Shown here: in pieces, positions 25,930-34,237 of the stretch
Numbering within the stretch: the stretch's first letter is position 1
Layout: every line of letters begins with the position of its first letter
Source of the DNA: Flavonifractor hominis
Lineage (GTDB): Bacteria; Bacillota; Clostridia; Oscillospirales; Oscillospiraceae
Reading direction: 5' to 3'
Assembly: GCF_040095835.1 (NCBI RefSeq)
Contig: NZ_JBBMFT010000004.1
Location: forward strand, 1-64,000
DNA length: 64,000 bases
The notes under the pieces: generated by a model
What the model was told of the DNA's origin: nothing
The model's input: the letters and a program-made list of their open reading frames with translations, nothing else
Database searches by the model: none
Position numbers and translations under genes: made by a program

Positions 25930-27918
25930 ATGGCAAAAAGCACCCCCAAAAATTACGGAAACGACTCCATTTCCTCCCTGAAGGGGGCCGACCGGGTCCG
26001 CAAGCGCCCGGCGGTTATTTTTGGCTCCGACGGGCTGGAGGGCTGTGAACATGCCGTTTTTGAGATCCTGTCCAACGCCATTGACGAAGCTCGGGAGGGG
26101 CACGGCAGCCTGATCACCGTTACCCGGTATGAGGACAAATCCATCGAGGTGGAGGACTTCGGCCGGGGCTGCCCCGTGGACTGGAATGAAAAAGAGCAGA
26201 AATACAACTGGGAGCTGGTATTCTGCGAGCTGTACGCCGGCGGCAAATACAACAACAATTCCGGCGATAATTATGAATACTCTCTGGGCCTCAACGGCCT
26301 GGGCTCCTGTGCCACCCAGTATGCCAGCGCCTACTTTGACGCGGTGATCCACCGGGACGGGTTTGAATATACCCTGCACTTTGAACGGGGCGAAAACGTA
26401 GGCGGGCTGAAAAAGGAGCCCTATGCCGGGAAAAAGACCGGCTCCAAATTCCGGTGGCTGCCCGACCTGGACGTGTTTACCGACATCGATATCCCGGTGG
26501 AATATTACCTGGATGTACTCAAGCGGCAGGCCGTGGTCAACGCCGGGGTGACGTTCCGTTTCCGCAATCAGGTCGGCAGCAAATTTGAAACGACCGATTT
26601 TAAGTATGAACACGGCATCGAGGACTATGTAAAGGAGCTGGCAGGGGAGAACCCTCTGACCCAGCCGGTGTTCTGGCAGACCGAGCGCCGGGGCCGGGAC
26701 CGTGCGGACAAGGATGAGTATAAGGTAAAGCTTTCGGTTTCCTTCTGCTTCTCCAATACTGTACAGGTCATCGAGCACTACCACAACTCCTCCTGGTTGG
26801 AGCACGGCGGCTCTCCGGAAAAGGCGGTAAAATCCGCCTTTGTAGGGGGCATCGACGCCTATCTGAAGGCTCAGGGCAAATACCAGAAGAGCGAGAGCAA
26901 AATCACCTGGGCCGATGTGGAGGATTGCCTGGTATTGGTGAGCAATAACTTCTCCACCCAGACTTCCTATGAGAACCAGACCAAAAAGGCCATTACCAAC
27001 AAGTTTGTCCAGGAAGCCATGACCGAGTTCCTCCGTTCCCAGCTGGAGGTCTATTTTATTGAAAACCCCTTCGACGCGGGAAAGATCGCCGAGCAGGTGC
27101 TCATCAACAAGCGCAGCCGGGAGAACGCCGAGCGCACCCGACTGAACATCAAAAAGAAGCTCACCGGGGCCATGGACATTTCCAACCGGGTGCAGAAATT
27201 TGTGGACTGCCGCACCAAGGACACCACCCGGCGGGAACTCTACATTGTGGAGGGCGACTCGGCTCTGGGCAGCGTCAAGCTCAGCCGGGACGCGGAATTC
27301 CAGGGGATCATGCCCGTGCGGGGCAAGATCCTCAACTGTCTGAAGGCCGACTACGCCAAGATCTTCAAAAGTGAGATCATCACCGACCTTTTGAAAGTGC
27401 TGGGCTGCGGGGTAGAGGTCAATGACAAACACGCCAAGGACCTGGCCGCCTTCGATCTGATGAACCTGCGCTGGAACAAGATCGTCATCTGTACCGATGC
27501 CGATGTGGACGGTTTCCAGATCCGCACGCTCATCCTGACCATGCTCTACCGCCTTACTCCTACGCTCATACAGCGGGGCTATGTGTATATCGCCGAGTCC
27601 CCTCTTTATGAGATCAATTATAAGGAAAAGACCTGGTTCGCCTATTCCGATGCCGAGAAAAACGACATCGTCAATGGTGAGCTGGCGGGGAAGAAGTGCT
27701 CCATCAACCGCTCCAAGGGTCTGGGTGAGAACGAGCCGGACATGATGTGGCTCACCACCATGAACCCGGAGACCCGGCGGCTCATCAAGGTCATGCCCGA
27801 GGATGTGGAAAACACCGCCCGGGTGTTTGACCTGCTGCTGGGGGACAATCTTCAGGGCCGGAAAGACCACATTGCAGAAAACGGATATAAATATCTGGAG
27901 CTGGCGGATATTTCGTAA
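25930..27918 (+). CDS. Divergent type II topoisomerase, ATPase/TOPRIM subunit (GyrB/ParE-like)
   Basis: 662 residues. GHKL ATPase: EILSNAIDEA (E45, N49), VEDFGRGCP (D76), and SLGLNGLGSCA as lid. TOPRIM metal site: YIVEGDSALGS (E441) and CTDADVDGFQI (D523, D525, D527). Both catalytic centres are intact but the sequence departs from housekeeping GyrB and ParE (for example FGSDGLEGCEHAVFEIL where GyrB has YIGST...GLHHLVYE). Paired with a GyrA/ParC-like gene 14 bases downstream. Probably a third, lineage-specific topoisomerase II; ParE is the alternative. Confidence 0.88.
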   Translation: MAKSTPKNYGNDSISSLKGADRVRKRPAVIFGSDGLEGCEHAVFEILSNAIDEAREGHGSLITVTRYEDKSIEVEDFGRGCPVDWNEKEQKYNWELVFCELYAGGKYNNNSGDNYEYSLGLNGLGSCATQYASAYFDAVIHRDGFEYTLHFERGENVGGLKKEPYAGKKTGSKFRWLPDLDVFTDIDIPVEYYLDVLKRQAVVNAGVTFRFRNQVGSKFETTDFKYEHGIEDYVKELAGENPLTQPVFWQTERRGRDRADKDEYKVKLSVSFCFSNTVQVIEHYHNSSWLEHGGSPEKAVKSAFVGGIDAYLKAQGKYQKSESKITWADVEDCLVLVSNNFSTQTSYENQTKKAITNKFVQEAMTEFLRSQLEVYFIENPFDAGKIAEQVLINKRSRENAERTRLNIKKKLTGAMDISNRVQKFVDCRTKDTTRRELYIVEGDSALGSVKLSRDAEFQGIMPVRGKILNCLKADYAKIFKSEIITDLLKVLGCGVEVNDKHAKDLAAFDLMNLRWNKIVICTDADVDGFQIRTLILTMLYRLTPTLIQRGYVYIAESPLYEINYKEKTWFAYSDAEKNDIVNGELAGKKCSINRSKGLGENEPDMMWLTTMNPETRRLIKVMPEDVENTARVFDLLLGDNLQGRKDHIAENGYKYLELADIS

Positions 27919-27932
27919 AAGGATGGAACCAA

Positions 27933-30176
27933 ATGGCTAAGAAAAAGGTCCCCGAGGAGGGGGCGAAAAAAGTCAACAACCCCAACGTGATGGGCCTGCG
28001 GCCCGAGGTGCTGGAGCAGCCCATCACCGAGACGCTGGAAGTCAACTACATGCCCTACGCCATGAGCGTCATTGTCTCCCGGGCCATTCCGGAGATCGAC
28101 GGGTTCAAGCCCTCTCACCGCAAGCTTCTGTACACCATGTACCAGATGCACCTGCTGGGGGGGGCCCGCACCAAGAGCGCCAACGTGGTGGGCCAGACCA
28201 TGAAACTCAATCCCCACGGCGACGCCGCCATCTATGACACCATGGTGCGCCTGTCCCGTGGCTACGGAGCCCTGCTCCACCCCCTGGTGGACTCCAAGGG
28301 CAACTTCGGTAAGGTCTATTCCCGGGACATGGCCTGGGCGGCCAGCCGGTACACTGAGGTGCGCCTGGACCCCATCTGCGCAGAGCTGTTCCGGGACATT
28401 GACCAGGACACAGTGGATTTTGTAGACAACTACGACGGCTCCATGCAGGAGCCCACTCTGCTGCCCACCACCTTCCCCAACGTGCTGGTGAGTGCCAACC
28501 AGGGCATCGCCGTGGGCATGGCCTCCAACCTGTGCGGCTTCAACCTCTCGGAGGTGTGCGACGCGGCGGCAGCCTACCTGAAAAACCCCAAGGTCAACCT
28601 GCTGGACGTGCTGAAAGCCCCCGATTTCCCCACCGGCGGGGAGCTTCTGTACGATGAGGCCGCCCTGCGGCAGATCTACGAGACCGGCCGGGGCTCGGTC
28701 CAGGTGCGGGCCAAGTGGCGCTATCTGAAGGGCGAGAACCTCATCGAGATCTATGAAATTCCCTACACCACCACGGTGGAGGCCATCATGGATAAGGTGG
28801 CCGAGCTCATCAAGAGCGGGAAGATCAAAGAAATCGCCGACATGCGGGACGAGACCGACCTGAACGGTCTGAAGATCACCATCGACCTGAAGCGGGGAGC
28901 CGACCCGGACAAGCTGATGGCCCGGCTCTTCCGCTCCACCACCCTGCAGGACTCCTTCTCCTGCAACTTCAATATTCTCATCGCCGGCATGCCCCGGGTA
29001 ATGGGAGTACGGGAGATCCTGGAGGAGTGGACCGCCTGGCGGATGGACGGAGTGCGCCGGCGGACCTACTATGTGCTGAAGAAGAAGCAGGATAAGCTCC
29101 ATCTGCTCAAGGGCCTGAAAAAGATCCTGCTGGACATCGACCGGGCCATCCAGATCATCCGGGAGACCGAGGAGGACGCCGAGGTGGTGCCCAACCTGAT
29201 GATCGGCTTCGGCATCGACGAGGTACAGGCCGAATATGTGGCGGATATCAAGCTGCGCAACATCAACAAGGAATATATCCTCAAGCGCATTGAGGAAGTA
29301 TCCGGATTAGAGGCGGAGATCGCCGATCTGCAGGACGTGCTGGACAACCCGGGCCGGGTGAAGAAGATCATCACCGGCGAGCTGCAGGCCGTCAAGAAAA
29401 AATACGCCCTGCCCCGGCGCACCGAGATCATCTACGAATATCAGAATGCCACCGCTGAGGAGGCCGAAGACGAGACGCCGGACTACCCGGTGCACGTATT
29501 CTGCTCGCAGGAGGGCTATTTCAAAAAGATCACTCCCCAATCCCTGCGTATGAGCAATGAACAGAAGTACAAGGAGGGGGACGGCCCCTTCCTCCAGTGG
29601 GAGGGGAACAACCGGGACGAGCTGCTGGTCTTTACCGACCACCAGCAGTGCTACAAGGCCCGGCTCAGCGACTTCGACGACTCCAAGGCCAGCCTGCTGG
29701 GCGACTTTTTGCCCACCAAGCTGGGCATGGACCCGGGGGAGAGCATGGTGTGGGCCTGCATCACCGCCGACTACGCAGGCAACCTGCTCTTCTTCTTCGA
29801 AAACGGCAAGGTAGCCCGGGTGGAGCTGTCCGCCTACCGCACCCAGACCAAACGCCGCCGTTTGACCGGCGCCTACTCGGACAAATCTCCCCTGGCCGCC
29901 GCTCTGCTGATCCAAGAAGATCTGGAGGTGGCCATCCGCTCCACCGAGGGCCGGGCGCTGGTGTTCCACACCTCGGCCCTGGCTCCCAAGGCCACCCGCT
30001 CCACCCAGGGGGTCAATGTGATGACCCTCAAGCCCAAGTGGAAGGTGGAGCGCGCCTGCCCCCTGTCCGATACCACCATCGTCAACGCCGCCCGGTACCG
30101 GGCCCGCTCTTTGCCGGCGGCGGGCGCTCTGCTTAAGGAGGAAGACCGGGGCGAGGTTCAGATCAGCCTGCTGTGA
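27933..30176 (+). CDS. Divergent type II topoisomerase, DNA-cleaving subunit (GyrA/ParC-like)
   Basis: 747 residues. Breakage-reunion domain with IDGFKPSHRKLLYTMY and the active-site pair R139-Y140 in AASRYTEVRL. The coiled-coil arm runs about 370-480. The C-terminal domain (about 505-747) has beta-pinwheel-like repeats (YFKKITPQSLRMSN, LLFFFENGKVARVELSAY) but I see no GyrA-box QRRGGKG, so decatenation or relaxation fits better than supercoiling. It forms an A2B2 enzyme with the preceding product. Confidence 0.88.
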   Translation: MAKKKVPEEGAKKVNNPNVMGLRPEVLEQPITETLEVNYMPYAMSVIVSRAIPEIDGFKPSHRKLLYTMYQMHLLGGARTKSANVVGQTMKLNPHGDAAIYDTMVRLSRGYGALLHPLVDSKGNFGKVYSRDMAWAASRYTEVRLDPICAELFRDIDQDTVDFVDNYDGSMQEPTLLPTTFPNVLVSANQGIAVGMASNLCGFNLSEVCDAAAAYLKNPKVNLLDVLKAPDFPTGGELLYDEAALRQIYETGRGSVQVRAKWRYLKGENLIEIYEIPYTTTVEAIMDKVAELIKSGKIKEIADMRDETDLNGLKITIDLKRGADPDKLMARLFRSTTLQDSFSCNFNILIAGMPRVMGVREILEEWTAWRMDGVRRRTYYVLKKKQDKLHLLKGLKKILLDIDRAIQIIRETEEDAEVVPNLMIGFGIDEVQAEYVADIKLRNINKEYILKRIEEVSGLEAEIADLQDVLDNPGRVKKIITGELQAVKKKYALPRRTEIIYEYQNATAEEAEDETPDYPVHVFCSQEGYFKKITPQSLRMSNEQKYKEGDGPFLQWEGNNRDELLVFTDHQQCYKARLSDFDDSKASLLGDFLPTKLGMDPGESMVWACITADYAGNLLFFFENGKVARVELSAYRTQTKRRRLTGAYSDKSPLAAALLIQEDLEVAIRSTEGRALVFHTSALAPKATRSTQGVNVMTLKPKWKVERACPLSDTTIVNAARYRARSLPAAGALLKEEDRGEVQISLL

Positions 30177-30203
30177 TTCTGCCGTAGAAAAGAGGTATGC
30201 CTG

Positions 30204-31070
30204 TTGAAACACTCCGTGTACCAGTACGTCAAAAGCTATGCCATCATCACCCTGGGGTCCCTGCTCTACGCCCTGGCCTATAACATTTTCTACGCCCCCA
30301 ACCTGGTGGCCATGGGAGGTCTTACCGGCCTGGGCCAGGTGCTCAACGCCCTGATCCCTGTGCTGCCGGTGGGCACCACCGTTTTTGTCATGAACGTCCC
30401 CCTGTTTTTTATGGGGTGGAAGTTTATCGGCGGCCACCTGCTGGTGTCCTCCCTCTACGCCATGACCCTCAGCTCCTTTGCCATTGACCTGATGAACATG
30501 GTATATCAGTTCCAGCCCATGGATCCCATGCTGGCCAGCATTTTTGGCGGGGCCCTGCTGGGCCTTGGCATTGGACTGGTCTTTTCCAAGGGTGCCACCA
30601 CCGGCGGCACCGACCTGATCGCCCGGCTGCTCAAGCTGAAATTCGCCTGGCTGCCCATGGGCACCCTGGTACTCATTCCCGACTTTATTGTCATCGCCCT
30701 GGCTGCCATTGCATTTGGCAAGGTGGAGAGCGCCCTGTACGGCATTGTCTCTCTCTTCGTCACCACCAAGGTGATGGACACCGTCCTCTATGGCCTGGAC
30801 AGTTCCAAGGTGGCCTATATCATCAGCGATTCCTGCCGTGCCATTGCCGACGCCGTTATGGCCATGGACCGGGGCGCCACCATTCTCCACGGGGAGGGTG
30901 CCTACTCCGGTGATGAGAAAAAAGTGCTGATGGTGGCCTTCAAGCAAAAGGAGATCGTCCCCCTCAAAGAGATGGTCAATCAGATCGATCCCCACGCCTT
31001 CCTCATCGTATGCGACGCCCATGACGTACTGGGTGAGGGATTCCGCACTTATAGCAAGAATGACATCTAA
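30204..31070 (+). CDS. YitT family membrane protein
   Basis: 288 residues from TTG at 30204 (AAAGAGG 8 bases upstream). The nearby ATG at 30197 is out of frame. About five to six membrane helices (LGSLLYALAYNIFYAPN, GTTVFVMNVPLFFMGWKF, GGALLGLGIGLVFSKGATTGGTDLIARLL), then a cytoplasmic DUF2179 domain (about 200-288) with TILHGEGAYSGDEKKVLMV. Function unsettled in the family. Likely cotranscribed with the LUD gene. Confidence 0.9.
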   Translation: MKHSVYQYVKSYAIITLGSLLYALAYNIFYAPNLVAMGGLTGLGQVLNALIPVLPVGTTVFVMNVPLFFMGWKFIGGHLLVSSLYAMTLSSFAIDLMNMVYQFQPMDPMLASIFGGALLGLGIGLVFSKGATTGGTDLIARLLKLKFAWLPMGTLVLIPDFIVIALAAIAFGKVESALYGIVSLFVTTKVMDTVLYGLDSSKVAYIISDSCRAIADAVMAMDRGATILHGEGAYSGDEKKVLMVAFKQKEIVPLKEMVNQIDPHAFLIVCDAHDVLGEGFRTYSKNDI

Positions 31071-31091
31071 TGTCGGAAAGGAGGCAGCTTC

Positions 31092-31682
31092 ATGACCGTC
31101 TTTACTAAGGTCACCGCCCATTTGAAACAGCGCGGTTTTGCCGTATCCTGCTTTGCCACCGCCGCAGAGGCCGCAGACTATATGGACGGAAAACTGGATG
31201 GCCGGAGCATCGGCATCGGCGGCTCAGTGACCGTCCGGGACATGGGGCTGGCTCAGCGGCTGGGAACACATAACCAGATCCTCTGGCACTGGCTGGATGG
31301 CACTCTTTCGGACGCTGCCGCCGCCTCGGTCTATCTCACCTCCTGCAATGCCCTGGCCGAGACCGGGGAGATCCTCAACATCGACGGCACCGGCAACCGG
31401 GTGGCCTCCACGCTTTTCGGCCATGAGGAGGTCTATTTTCTGGTGGGGTGCAACAAGCTCTGCCCGGACTATGACACCGCCCTATGGAGGGCACGCAATG
31501 TGGCCGCCCCCAAAAATGCCATGCGTCTGAAGAAAAAGACCCCCTGCGCCCTGCGGGGCGACCGCTGCTATGACTGCAACAGCCCCCAGCGGATCTGTCG
31601 GGCACTGAACGTACTGTGGGCGCCGCCAGGCGGTGTGGGCCGCACCGAGGTGGTCCTTATCGGAGAGCCTCTGGGCTTTTGA
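31092..31682 (+). CDS. LUD-domain protein (LutC/YkgG type)
   Basis: 196 residues, ATG at 31092 after AAAGGAGG. LUD fold: SIGIGGSVTVRDMGL, YLTSCNALAETGEILNIDGTGNRV, VGCNKLCPDYDTAL, and a cysteine cluster CALRGDRCYDCNSPQRIC near 157-174. LutC relatives act in lactate oxidation with LutA and LutB, but neither is here, so this is an orphan LUD protein whose substrate cannot be inferred. The C-terminal Cys cluster could bind a metal. Confidence 0.85.
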   Translation: MTVFTKVTAHLKQRGFAVSCFATAAEAADYMDGKLDGRSIGIGGSVTVRDMGLAQRLGTHNQILWHWLDGTLSDAAAASVYLTSCNALAETGEILNIDGTGNRVASTLFGHEEVYFLVGCNKLCPDYDTALWRARNVAAPKNAMRLKKKTPCALRGDRCYDCNSPQRICRALNVLWAPPGGVGRTEVVLIGEPLGF

Positions 31683-31693
31683 GGAGGGCGGAG

Positions 31694-32758
31694 ATGAAGC
31701 GTATCCTGCCCGCGCTGGCCCTGTGCTGCGCCCTGCTGCTCTCCGGCTGTACCTCTTTGCTGGAGCGCACTTATACCTCTGTGGAGCCTCATACGGAGCA
31801 CACCGTTTCAGGCAGCGACACATCTACCATCAAGGCGGATACCTATTCCGAACTGGTCAACGCCATACTCTTTTTTGTCTCTCAGGGGATGGAAGAGGGC
31901 GTCGTGCAGCTGACAGGCTACGAGGGGGATGTGGAGGCCGACCTGAACCAGGCCTGCCTGGAGGTGGCCAAGGACGATCCCCTTGGCGCCTACGCCGTGG
32001 ACTTCATCAAAAACGACTATACCCGGGTACTCACCACCTATGAGGCCACCATTACCATTTCCTACCGCCGCACCCAGGAGCAGATCAACAGCCTGGTCAA
32101 CGTCACCGGCTCCAGTGCCATCCGGGAGGAGGTAGGGCAGGCCCTGGCCGCTTTCCAGCCGGAGTTGGCCCTGCGGGTGGGCTATTTCACCGAGGAGATG
32201 GCCGACCTGGACTCCCTCATCCGTCAGGCCTACTATGACGATCCGGCCTCTGCTCTGGGCATGCCGCTTTGGGAGATCAACCTCTACCCTGATACAGGCA
32301 ATCAACGCATCGTGGAGATCCTGCTGATTTATCCGGAATCCGCCGAGCTGCTGGCTCACAAAAAGGAGGATCTGCTCTCCACCGTGGAGCAGATGGTGCT
32401 TCCCCTGCACCCCAGTCAGCACACCTCCGCGGAACGGCTTTCCTTACTGTTCCAACTGCTTCCCGATGCGGTACACACCAGCGGCACCGGCTCTACCGCC
32501 TGGGATGCCATTTTGGGTGACGGTGCCGACAGCGAGGGGCTGGCGCTGGCTTTTCAACTGCTGTGCGACGAGATGGACATCGGCTCTACCCTTATTGAGG
32601 GCACCCTGAACGGGCAGCCCCACTTCTGGAATCAGCTCACCGACAACGGCGGCACTCATTACGTGGATCTCACTCGCAGCACCGACGGCACCACCTGGTC
32701 GGCGGAAGATCTGATCGCTTTGGGCTATGTCTGGGCCGGCAGCGAAGAAATCGAATAA
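31694..32758 (+). CDS. Predicted lipoprotein of unknown function
   Basis: 354 residues from ATG at 31694 (GAGGGCGGAG upstream; start codon 12 bases after the LUD stop). Lipobox LLLSGC with C19. The mature part is acidic and mostly helical (LVNAILFFVSQGMEEGVVQL, TYEATITISYRRTQEQINSL); the end DEMDIGSTLIEGTLNGQPHFWNQL ... THYVDLTRS resembles a transglutaminase-like fold (cysteine-position C, H-W, D-L order), although a nucleophile-containing motif is not clear. Surface anchored; function unknown. Confidence 0.75.
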   Translation: MKRILPALALCCALLLSGCTSLLERTYTSVEPHTEHTVSGSDTSTIKADTYSELVNAILFFVSQGMEEGVVQLTGYEGDVEADLNQACLEVAKDDPLGAYAVDFIKNDYTRVLTTYEATITISYRRTQEQINSLVNVTGSSAIREEVGQALAAFQPELALRVGYFTEEMADLDSLIRQAYYDDPASALGMPLWEINLYPDTGNQRIVEILLIYPESAELLAHKKEDLLSTVEQMVLPLHPSQHTSAERLSLLFQLLPDAVHTSGTGSTAWDAILGDGADSEGLALAFQLLCDEMDIGSTLIEGTLNGQPHFWNQLTDNGGTHYVDLTRSTDGTTWSAEDLIALGYVWAGSEEIE

Positions 32759-32773
32759 TTTTTAAAAAAAGGG

Positions 32774-32802
32774 TTGACAAGCTCGCCCCCTTTCGCTATA
32801 AT
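32774..32802 (+). promoter_or_regulatory. Consensus promoter of tRNA-Gly
   Basis: TTGACA (32774-32779), 17-base spacer, TATAAT (32797-32802), perfect consensus, 14 bases before the tRNA. Confidence 0.95.
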
Positions 32803-32816
32803 AACCTTCGTCGCTT

Positions 32817-32892
32817 GCAGGTGTAGCTCATCTGGTAGAGCGCCACCTTGCCAAGGTGGAGGTAGCGAGTTCGAGCCTCGTCACCTGCTCCA
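32817..32892 (+). tRNA. tRNA-Gly (GCC)
   Basis: Acceptor GCAGGTG (32817-32823) pairs CACCTGC (32882-32888); D arm GCTC/GAGC; anticodon arm CCACC-TTGCCAA-GGTGG with anticodon GCC at 32850-32852; T loop GTTCGAGCC; discriminator T and encoded CCA at 32890-32892. Confidence 0.98.
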
Positions 32893-32896
32893 GAAT

Positions 32897-32933
32897 AAGA
32901 AAAGAGGATGGCCATTGGCCATCCTCTTTTCTT
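32897..32933 (+). terminator. Terminator of tRNA-Gly
   Basis: Long perfect inverted repeat (32897-32914 with 32916-32933) whose 3' arm ends in TTTTCTTATTT, 4 bases after the CCA. The dehydratase gene starts 29 bases later, so read-through may supply its transcription. Confidence 0.85.
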
Positions 32934-32962
32934 ATTTGTCTGTGTGTGAAAGGAGATACGCC

Positions 32963-34237
32963 ATGCCGAGTCCCACCATTGAATCGCTGGGCCGCTTTCT
33001 CTCCCGGCAGGTACCGGAGCACCCCCGCCGGACCCGGGCCCTGCTCCACGCCGCCTATACGCTGGTCGGGGTACAGATGCGCCTGTTTCCGCCCCGGCAG
33101 GTGCTGCCCGCCCGGTGCTATATGCAAGGGGCCACCGCCCGCACCATGGCCGCCGCCCTGGGCCGGGCGGATCGGACCGCCTGCGTCAATATTTTTCTGC
33201 CCTGTGAGCCTCTCCACGCCATGGGTATTCCTGCCGTGCTGCCCGAAGGGCTGTCCTGCTATCTGGTCTCCACCGCGGCCGACCGGGTATTTGTGGAGGC
33301 GGCGGAGGAGCGGGGCGTGCCGGAGAGCTATTGCTCCTACCATAAAATCCTGCTGGGCCTGGCCGAGAGCGGAGTCATGTCCCGCCCCCGCTTTATCCTG
33401 AACACCTCTCTGGCCTGCGATGCCAACCAGCTCACCTTCCGTCGGCTGGCGGAGTTCTGGGATGTCCCTCACTTTACGCTGGATGTGCCCTACGCCCCCA
33501 CGGAGGCATCGGTAGCCTGGCTGGCCGACCAGCTGCGGGCCATGACCGATTTTCTCCAGCAGCATACGGGCCGGCATCTGGAGGAGGATGCGTTGCGCCA
33601 GGCGGTGGGGCGCTCCCGGGCCACACTGGAGAACTACCGCCGGTATCTGCAGCTGCGGGCCAGCCGCTCCCTGTCCGACGAGATGACCTCCGAGATGCTT
33701 TCGGTCTTTGCCACCCACTCCATGCTGGGTTCGCCCCAGGCCCAGCGCTACACCGAGCGCCTGTGCGCCCAGACTGCCGCCCTGCCCGAGGGCCGGCGGG
33801 GCAAGCGCATCCTGTGGCTGCACACCCTGCCCCACTGGCAGGACGCCCTGCGGGAGATTCTGAATTTCAGTCCCCGGGTGGAGATCGTAGGGTGCGACAT
33901 GTCCTTTGACGCCCCGGAGCTGCCCGACCCGGACCACCCCTATGAGTCCATGGCCCGGCGGCTGGTGTACAACTCCTTTAACGGCAGCGCCGAGCGCCGG
34001 GTGGCCCGGGCCGTGGAGCTGGCCAAGCTGCTCCGGGCCGACGGCGCGGTGTGGTTTTGCCACTGGGGGTGCAAGCAGACCTCAGGCGCGGCCCAGTACG
34101 CCCGTCAGCATCTGGAGGCCGCCGGCTTTCCCACCCTGGTGCTGGACGGAGACGGCTGCGACAGCGGCAACGTAAACGACGGACAGATGGTGACGCGGCT
34201 GCAGGCCTTTCTGGAGCTGCTGGAGGGAAACAGATGA
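32963..34237 (+). CDS. 2-hydroxyacyl-CoA dehydratase D-component-like protein
   Basis: 424 residues, ATG at 32963 after AAAGGAG. Candidate iron-sulfur ligands as in the HgdB/FldB/BcrB family: C81 in FLPCEPLHAMG, C124 in YCSYHK, C152 in NTSLACDANQ and C370 in CHWGCKQTSGA. No CoA transferase, second dehydratase subunit or enoyl-CoA gene is nearby. The next gene, overlapping by 4 bases, carries a dehydratase-like domain fused to an activase. This fits the YjiM/YjiL or double-cubane-cluster type rather than an amino-acid fermentation operon. Substrate unknown. Confidence 0.82.
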   Translation: MPSPTIESLGRFLSRQVPEHPRRTRALLHAAYTLVGVQMRLFPPRQVLPARCYMQGATARTMAAALGRADRTACVNIFLPCEPLHAMGIPAVLPEGLSCYLVSTAADRVFVEAAEERGVPESYCSYHKILLGLAESGVMSRPRFILNTSLACDANQLTFRRLAEFWDVPHFTLDVPYAPTEASVAWLADQLRAMTDFLQQHTGRHLEEDALRQAVGRSRATLENYRRYLQLRASRSLSDEMTSEMLSVFATHSMLGSPQAQRYTERLCAQTAALPEGRRGKRILWLHTLPHWQDALREILNFSPRVEIVGCDMSFDAPELPDPDHPYESMARRLVYNSFNGSAERRVARAVELAKLLRADGAVWFCHWGCKQTSGAAQYARQHLEAAGFPTLVLDGDGCDSGNVNDGQMVTRLQAFLELLEGNR

